A DNA stretch of 9,773 nucleotides from Bacillota bacterium (lineage in GTDB: Bacteria; Bacillota; Sulfobacillia; RBS10-35; JAJYVN01): contig JAJYVN010000097.1 in assembly GCA_021791995.1 (NCBI GenBank), positions 1 through 9,773 on the forward strand, in the 5' to 3' direction. Below, piece by piece: positions 6,401-9,773 of this stretch (positions are counted from its first letter, which is position 1; each line of letters opens with the position of its first letter). The translations under genes and the position numbers were made by a program. Below the pieces are notes generated by a model. It was not told the origin of the DNA. It ran no database searches and saw only the letters and a list, made by a program, of their open reading frames with translations.

Positions 6401-7690
6401 GTGGCGGATCGAGCGAGTCCCCCCGCAGGTGCCTTGCGTCTGTCGGAATCGGCCGCTCGGCAACTGGATGTATGCGTGCACTGTGGCTTCTGCTTGCCGG
6501 CGTGCCCAACGTTCGCGGTCCTCGGGCAGGAGCCCGATTCCCCGCGGGGGCGCATCGACCTGATTCGAGCCGCCGCAGAGGGAGAAGTCTCGGTGGCAGA
6601 CCCTGACCTGCGGCTGCACTTGGAGCGGTGTCTCGACTGCCGGGCGTGTGAGAGTGCCTGCCCTTCCGGTGTGCGTTACGGTGAGTTGTATGAGGGCGCG
6701 GTGGCATCCCTCGCCTCCTCGGCTCCCCTGGGGGCGCCCGCTGCGTTGCGTGTGGGACTCCATGCGGTGGGCCATCCAGGACTTTTGCGCTGGGCGGCCC
6801 GTGTGGGCCGCCGCCGCGGCCGCCTTGTGCGCCGTCTCACCGGATCCCTCGACGCGCTACTGCCGGCTGGTGAGCAACCGTCCGCGCGGGAGAGGCTTCC
6901 GGTGGTCCTGCCCGCCGTCGGCACGAAGCGGGCAGAGGTTGATCTCTTTGTCGGTTGCGTGCAAGACGCTGTCCTCGGCCGGGACAATCTCGCCATGGCG
7001 GCTGTTCTGTCCTTGCTGGGGGTGGAGGTGCACTTCGAACGCCGACAGACCTGCTGTGGTGCGCTGCATCTGCACGTGGGGGGGACGGCCCAAGCGGCAC
7101 GGCTCGCCCGGCGGAATATCGCTGCCTTTGCGGGGACGGGGCGATCCGTCGTCGTGCACGGAGCGGGTTGCGGCGCGGTGCTCAAAGACTACGGTCGATT
7201 CTTTGCCGAAGAGGCATTCGCGGCGGAGGCGGCGTCCTTTGCCAAGCGCGTAGTGGATTTTAGCGAGTGGATCGGGCCACTTGTGGCCCGTGATGCACTG
7301 CCTTGGAACAGTGACGCTCCACCGCTGCGTGTTACCTACCACGACCCGTGCCACCTAGCACATGCGCAGTCGGTCCGAGAGCAGCCGCGGCACGTTCTGC
7401 GCTCGATTCCCGGTGTGGAGTATGTTGAGTTGCCGGATGCCGACAGCTGCTGCGGTAGCGCCGGAGTCTACAACATCACACAACCCGAGTTGTCGGCGGC
7501 CATCCTCGAACGCAAGGTGGCGAATATCCTGCAGACGGACGCAGAGGTCGTTGTGACATCCAACCCAGGGTGTGCACTCCAACTGCGCAAGGGGCTGGAT
7601 CAGGCGGGGCGAGCGGTTCGCGTGTTGTCGCTTGCAGAGCTTCTGACCCAGCGTGTGCGTTCCCCGGAGGTGGCGAAAAGCGGTGGGTGA
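6401..7690 (+). CDS. glcF: Glycolate oxidase iron-sulfur subunit GlcF
   Basis: GlcF is the electron-transfer subunit of glycolate oxidase, carrying electrons from the flavin subunits toward membrane quinone. The product is 429 residues (E. coli about 407). Two [4Fe-4S] ferredoxin-type motifs are complete: Cys25-28-31-35 (CVHCGFCLPACP) and Cys77-80-83-87 (CLDCRACESACP). Two cysteine-rich CCG domains follow, each with paired cysteines: Cys186, Cys218-219 and Cys257 in the first, and Cys317 (DPCHLAH), Cys350-351 and Cys391 in the second. This architecture is shared with heterodisulfide reductase HdrB/D-like and LutA/GlpC-type proteins. Its position between GlcE and GlcD makes GlcF the right name. 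The GTG start is set by the GGAGG seven bases upstream, two bases after the glcE stop. The end overlaps the chosen glcD start by eight bases, so translation of the three genes is probably coupled. Confidence 0.93.
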   Translation: MADRASPPAGALRLSESAARQLDVCVHCGFCLPACPTFAVLGQEPDSPRGRIDLIRAAAEGEVSVADPDLRLHLERCLDCRACESACPSGVRYGELYEGAVASLASSAPLGAPAALRVGLHAVGHPGLLRWAARVGRRRGRLVRRLTGSLDALLPAGEQPSARERLPVVLPAVGTKRAEVDLFVGCVQDAVLGRDNLAMAAVLSLLGVEVHFERRQTCCGALHLHVGGTAQAARLARRNIAAFAGTGRSVVVHGAGCGAVLKDYGRFFAEEAFAAEAASFAKRVVDFSEWIGPLVARDALPWNSDAPPLRVTYHDPCHLAHAQSVREQPRHVLRSIPGVEYVELPDADSCCGSAGVYNITQPELSAAILERKVANILQTDAEVVVTSNPGCALQLRKGLDQAGRAVRVLSLAELLTQRVRSPEVAKSGG

Positions 7691-9143
7691 TGCGAGCGGA
7701 CCATTGGTGCAACAGCTGTGTGCCATCGTCGGTCCAGCGCATGTGTTGCAGGGCCATGCCGAGCTTTTGCCCTATATGACGGATGCCAATCGGGCCTTCC
7801 GTGGAACGCCCCTCTGCGCGGTTGCGCCCGGGAGCGCGGCGGAGGTTGCCGCAGTTGTATCGGCCTGTCGCGCGGCCGGAGTGGGCTTTGTGCCCCGAGG
7901 AGCGGGGACCGGGCTTTCCGGCGGTGCCACCCCTGGCGACGGAGAGGTGGTCATCAGCCTTGCGCGGTTGCGCCGCATTGTGTCGGTCAGTGAGCGCTCA
8001 CGCATGGCTGTGGTGGAACCCGGGGGGATCAATACCCACCTCTCGAGATTCGTGGCCCCCCTCGGTCTGTATTACGCGCCCGATCCTTCGTCGCAGAGTG
8101 CCTGCACGATCGGAGGCAATGTGGCGGAGAACTCGGGCGGGGCGCATTGTCTGAAATATGGTGTAACGACGAATCATGTTTTAGGACTTGAGGTGGTGCT
8201 CCCGGACGGTGCGATCGTGCGCACTGGAGTCCTGGGGCCGCGCTGTGGCGGATACGATTTAACGGGTCTGTTCTGTGGTTCGGAGGGCACTTTGGGGATC
8301 GTGACGCAGATCGCGGTGCGTCTTTTGCGGCGGCCGGAAGCCGTGCGCACCGCCTTGGCGTTATTCCGCTCCGTGGAGGATGCGGCACGCGCGGTCGAGG
8401 AGGTGACCACGAGCGCCGCGGTTCCGGCAGCGATGGAGCTCATGGACGCGCACGCTATCTCTGCCGTCGAGAAAGGGACATACCCCGTGGGCTTTCCGGA
8501 TTGGGTGGGTGCGAGCCTGCTCATCGAGTTCGATGGTCTCGCGGTCGGTCTGGATGATCACGTGCAGGCAGCCCTCGACGTCTGCCAACGCTGTGGTGTG
8601 GTGGAGGCTCGTTCGGCGCAAACACCCGAGGAGCGCGGGCGCTGGTGGAATAACCGCAAGGCGGCCTTTGCGGCCATGGGGCGTGTGGCGCCGGCCTATT
8701 ACGTCGCGGACGGGGTCATTCCGCGGACGGCGTTGCGCCAGGTTCTCGATCAGGCTCGACGCATCGCCGACCAGGAGGGGCTTTGGCTGGCGAACGTCTT
8801 TCATGCCGGGGACGGCAATCTTCATCCGCTCTTGGCCTATGACCCGGCACAATCGGGTCAGGCCGAGGCAGTGATGGAAGTCGGGTCAGCGATCCTGGCC
8901 GCCTGTGTCTACGCCGGGGGGGCTGTGAGCGGCGAACACGGCATTGGGCTCGAGAAGCGGGATGAGTTGTACTACTACTTCGACGAAGAGGACATCGCAG
9001 CCCAGCGCCGTGTACATGACGCGCTCGATCCCGCCGACACAGCGAACCCACATAAGCTTTTGCCCAGACCCGGGCGGTGCGTAGAGGTCCGGCGCGCTGC
9101 CTGGGACCCGCGCGCGACGGTCGCGGGTGGAGGGCGGTCGTGA
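7683..9143 (+). CDS. glcD: Glycolate oxidase subunit GlcD, FAD-linked catalytic subunit
   Basis: GlcD is the larger FAD-binding subunit that oxidises glycolate (often also other 2-hydroxy acids such as D-lactate). The product is 486 residues, against 499 in E. coli. The FAD-binding type 4 domain shows PRGAGTGLSGGA (71-82), then VVEPGGINTHL, a glycine-rich TIGGNVAENSGG and GGYDLTGLFCGSEGTLGIVT. The FAD-linked oxidase C-terminal domain has HAGDGNLHP (374-382), which holds the metal or substrate histidines of the family, and SGEHGIG (416-422). The closing motif reads NPHKLLP (455-461), where most relatives have NPGK. The GTG at 7683 is chosen: GGAGG lies 12 bases upstream (somewhat far), and the next GTG at 7653 adds only ten Arg-rich residues that overlap glcF. 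D-lactate dehydrogenase is the main alternative for an isolated GlcD-like protein, but the adjoining glcE and glcF favour glycolate oxidase. Its TGA overlaps the start of the downstream methyltransferase gene. Confidence 0.94.
   Translation: MGDASGPLVQQLCAIVGPAHVLQGHAELLPYMTDANRAFRGTPLCAVAPGSAAEVAAVVSACRAAGVGFVPRGAGTGLSGGATPGDGEVVISLARLRRIVSVSERSRMAVVEPGGINTHLSRFVAPLGLYYAPDPSSQSACTIGGNVAENSGGAHCLKYGVTTNHVLGLEVVLPDGAIVRTGVLGPRCGGYDLTGLFCGSEGTLGIVTQIAVRLLRRPEAVRTALALFRSVEDAARAVEEVTTSAAVPAAMELMDAHAISAVEKGTYPVGFPDWVGASLLIEFDGLAVGLDDHVQAALDVCQRCGVVEARSAQTPEERGRWWNNRKAAFAAMGRVAPAYYVADGVIPRTALRQVLDQARRIADQEGLWLANVFHAGDGNLHPLLAYDPAQSGQAEAVMEVGSAILAACVYAGGAVSGEHGIGLEKRDELYYYFDEEDIAAQRRVHDALDPADTANPHKLLPRPGRCVEVRRAAWDPRATVAGGGRS
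9129..9133 (+). promoter_or_regulatory. Ribosome binding site of the RNA methyltransferase gene
   Basis: GGAGG inside the end of glcD is followed by six bases and the GTG at 9140. This supports that start and shows that the gene is built to be translated from the glcD message. Confidence 0.7.
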
Positions 9144-9773
9144 CGGTGCGGCGTGGAGAACGCCGCGAAGATGTGGTCTACCGACTCTTTGCGGAGGTCG
9201 CCCGCGCGAAGGAGGGGGCGGCCTCCCTTCTGGTGCTGGACGGCGAACCGCTCCTAGAAGCAGCATTGGAAGCGGCTGTCGATGCGGGCGCGGGGGTGAA
9301 AATCCGGGGTGTCTTGTGGAATGTGTCGGTCATCGGGGAGCCGCACGTCCAAGGACTGAAACAGGTGCTTGAACAGCGTCAGACGCCGTTCGAAGTGGTT
9401 CCGCCGGAGCGGCTTGTTCGTCTTGGTGTGGCTCATGCCGTGCCGACTGTATTGGTGCTGGTCGAAAAACGTGTGGAGGAGGGGGTTTCCGTAGAGGGCC
9501 TGTTGCGCCGGGGCGCTCGACGTATGCTCTTGGTCGATTCGGTCGAGGATCCGATGAACGTTGGAGTGATCCTGCGTACGGCGGAAGCCTTTGATTACAC
9601 CGTTTTGGCGGCTGGCTCGACCGCACCATTGCTCTCCCGTCGCGTGGCCCGTTCCAGTACCGGGTCAGCCTTGCGGATGCCGCTCTATCGGTCGGATCTG
9701 GATCCACCCCGTCTCATCGACGGGTGGCGGGCTGGTGGGGGGCTGGCGGTGACCACCTCCGCGCACGGGCGCG
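9140..9773 (+). CDS. SpoU/TrmH-family RNA 2'-O-methyltransferase, 3' partial
   Basis: The frame runs open from GTG at 9140 off the right edge (211 complete codons). Members of this family transfer a methyl group from S-adenosylmethionine to a ribose 2'-OH in rRNA or tRNA, using a knotted SPOUT fold. Residues about 1-110 look like the N-terminal substrate-binding domain common in RlmB/TsnR-like members (RRGERREDVVYRLF, then alternating strands and helices ending VPTVLVLVEKR). The catalytic domain opens with RMLLVDSVEDPMNVGVILRTAEAFD (about 128-152), which contains SpoU motif 1 with Asn140, Gly142 and Arg146. RRVARSSTGSALRMPLYR (about 167-184) corresponds to the segment usually read as RxSxGAxxRLP. 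The cofactor-binding motifs 2 and 3 lie beyond the window, so activity cannot be judged. The exact RNA target cannot be told. GTGA overlap with glcD and a good ribosome site place it in the glc operon, an unexpected partner for a carbon-metabolism enzyme. Confidence 0.88.
   Translation, partial: MTVRRGERREDVVYRLFAEVARAKEGAASLLVLDGEPLLEAALEAAVDAGAGVKIRGVLWNVSVIGEPHVQGLKQVLEQRQTPFEVVPPERLVRLGVAHAVPTVLVLVEKRVEEGVSVEGLLRRGARRMLLVDSVEDPMNVGVILRTAEAFDYTVLAAGSTAPLLSRRVARSSTGSALRMPLYRSDLDPPRLIDGWRAGGGLAVTTSAHGR

Noticed and set aside
5903..6775. 290-codon minus-strand open frame over the glcE/glcF junction
   Set aside because: It is a shadow of two clearly homologous genes on the plus strand, and its product is Arg/Pro/Thr-rich and low-complexity.

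Overview
The window (9,773 bases, G+C-rich by eye) carries seven protein-coding genes of a free-living bacterium. No rRNA, tRNA, insertion sequence, CRISPR array or phage structural module was seen. The lineage cannot be fixed from this sequence. Non-ATG starts are frequent and GGAGG-type ribosome binding sites are strong. A membrane-linked glycolate oxidase would suit an aerobe that salvages 2-phosphoglycolate (for example an autotroph) or uses glycolate or another 2-hydroxy acid as carbon source, but that is inference.

Layout. (1) Positions 1-1284, plus strand: the 3' part of a gene for a predicted right-handed beta-helix (pectate-lyase-like) protein, cut by the left edge. (2) Positions 1415-2098, minus strand: an unrecognised single-pass membrane protein with an acidic cytoplasmic head, a Ser/Thr/Pro-rich stalk and a six-cysteine outer domain. 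It converges on gene 1 across a short gap that contains inverted repeats. (3) Positions 2198-4513, minus strand: metE, cobalamin-independent methionine synthase, with all zinc and catalytic residues intact. A 12-bp hairpin separates it from gene 2. (4) Positions 4514-4680: a divergent intergenic region with a plausible metE promoter and a 13-bp palindrome placed where a repressor operator would sit. (5) Positions 4681-5022, plus strand: an unrecognised 113-residue protein with two membrane segments. (6) Positions 5130-9143, plus strand: a three-gene glycolate oxidase cluster in the order glcE-glcF-glcD, with very short spacing or overlaps. (7) From 9140 to the right edge: a SpoU/TrmH-family RNA 2'-O-methyltransferase gene whose GTG start overlaps the glcD stop, so it appears to be the fourth gene of the same operon.

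How the genes work together. GlcD and GlcE (FAD-binding) and GlcF (iron-sulfur, CCG domains) would oxidise glycolate to glyoxylate and pass electrons to the membrane quinone pool. MetE makes methionine from homocysteine and methyl-tetrahydrofolate, independently of B12. The RNA methyltransferase would use the S-adenosylmethionine derived from that methionine, but nothing in the sequence links the two units beyond position. No wholly new multi-gene system is evident. The most worthwhile leads are the palindrome over the metE start site, the coupling of an RNA methyltransferase to glycolate oxidase, and the two unrecognised membrane proteins.
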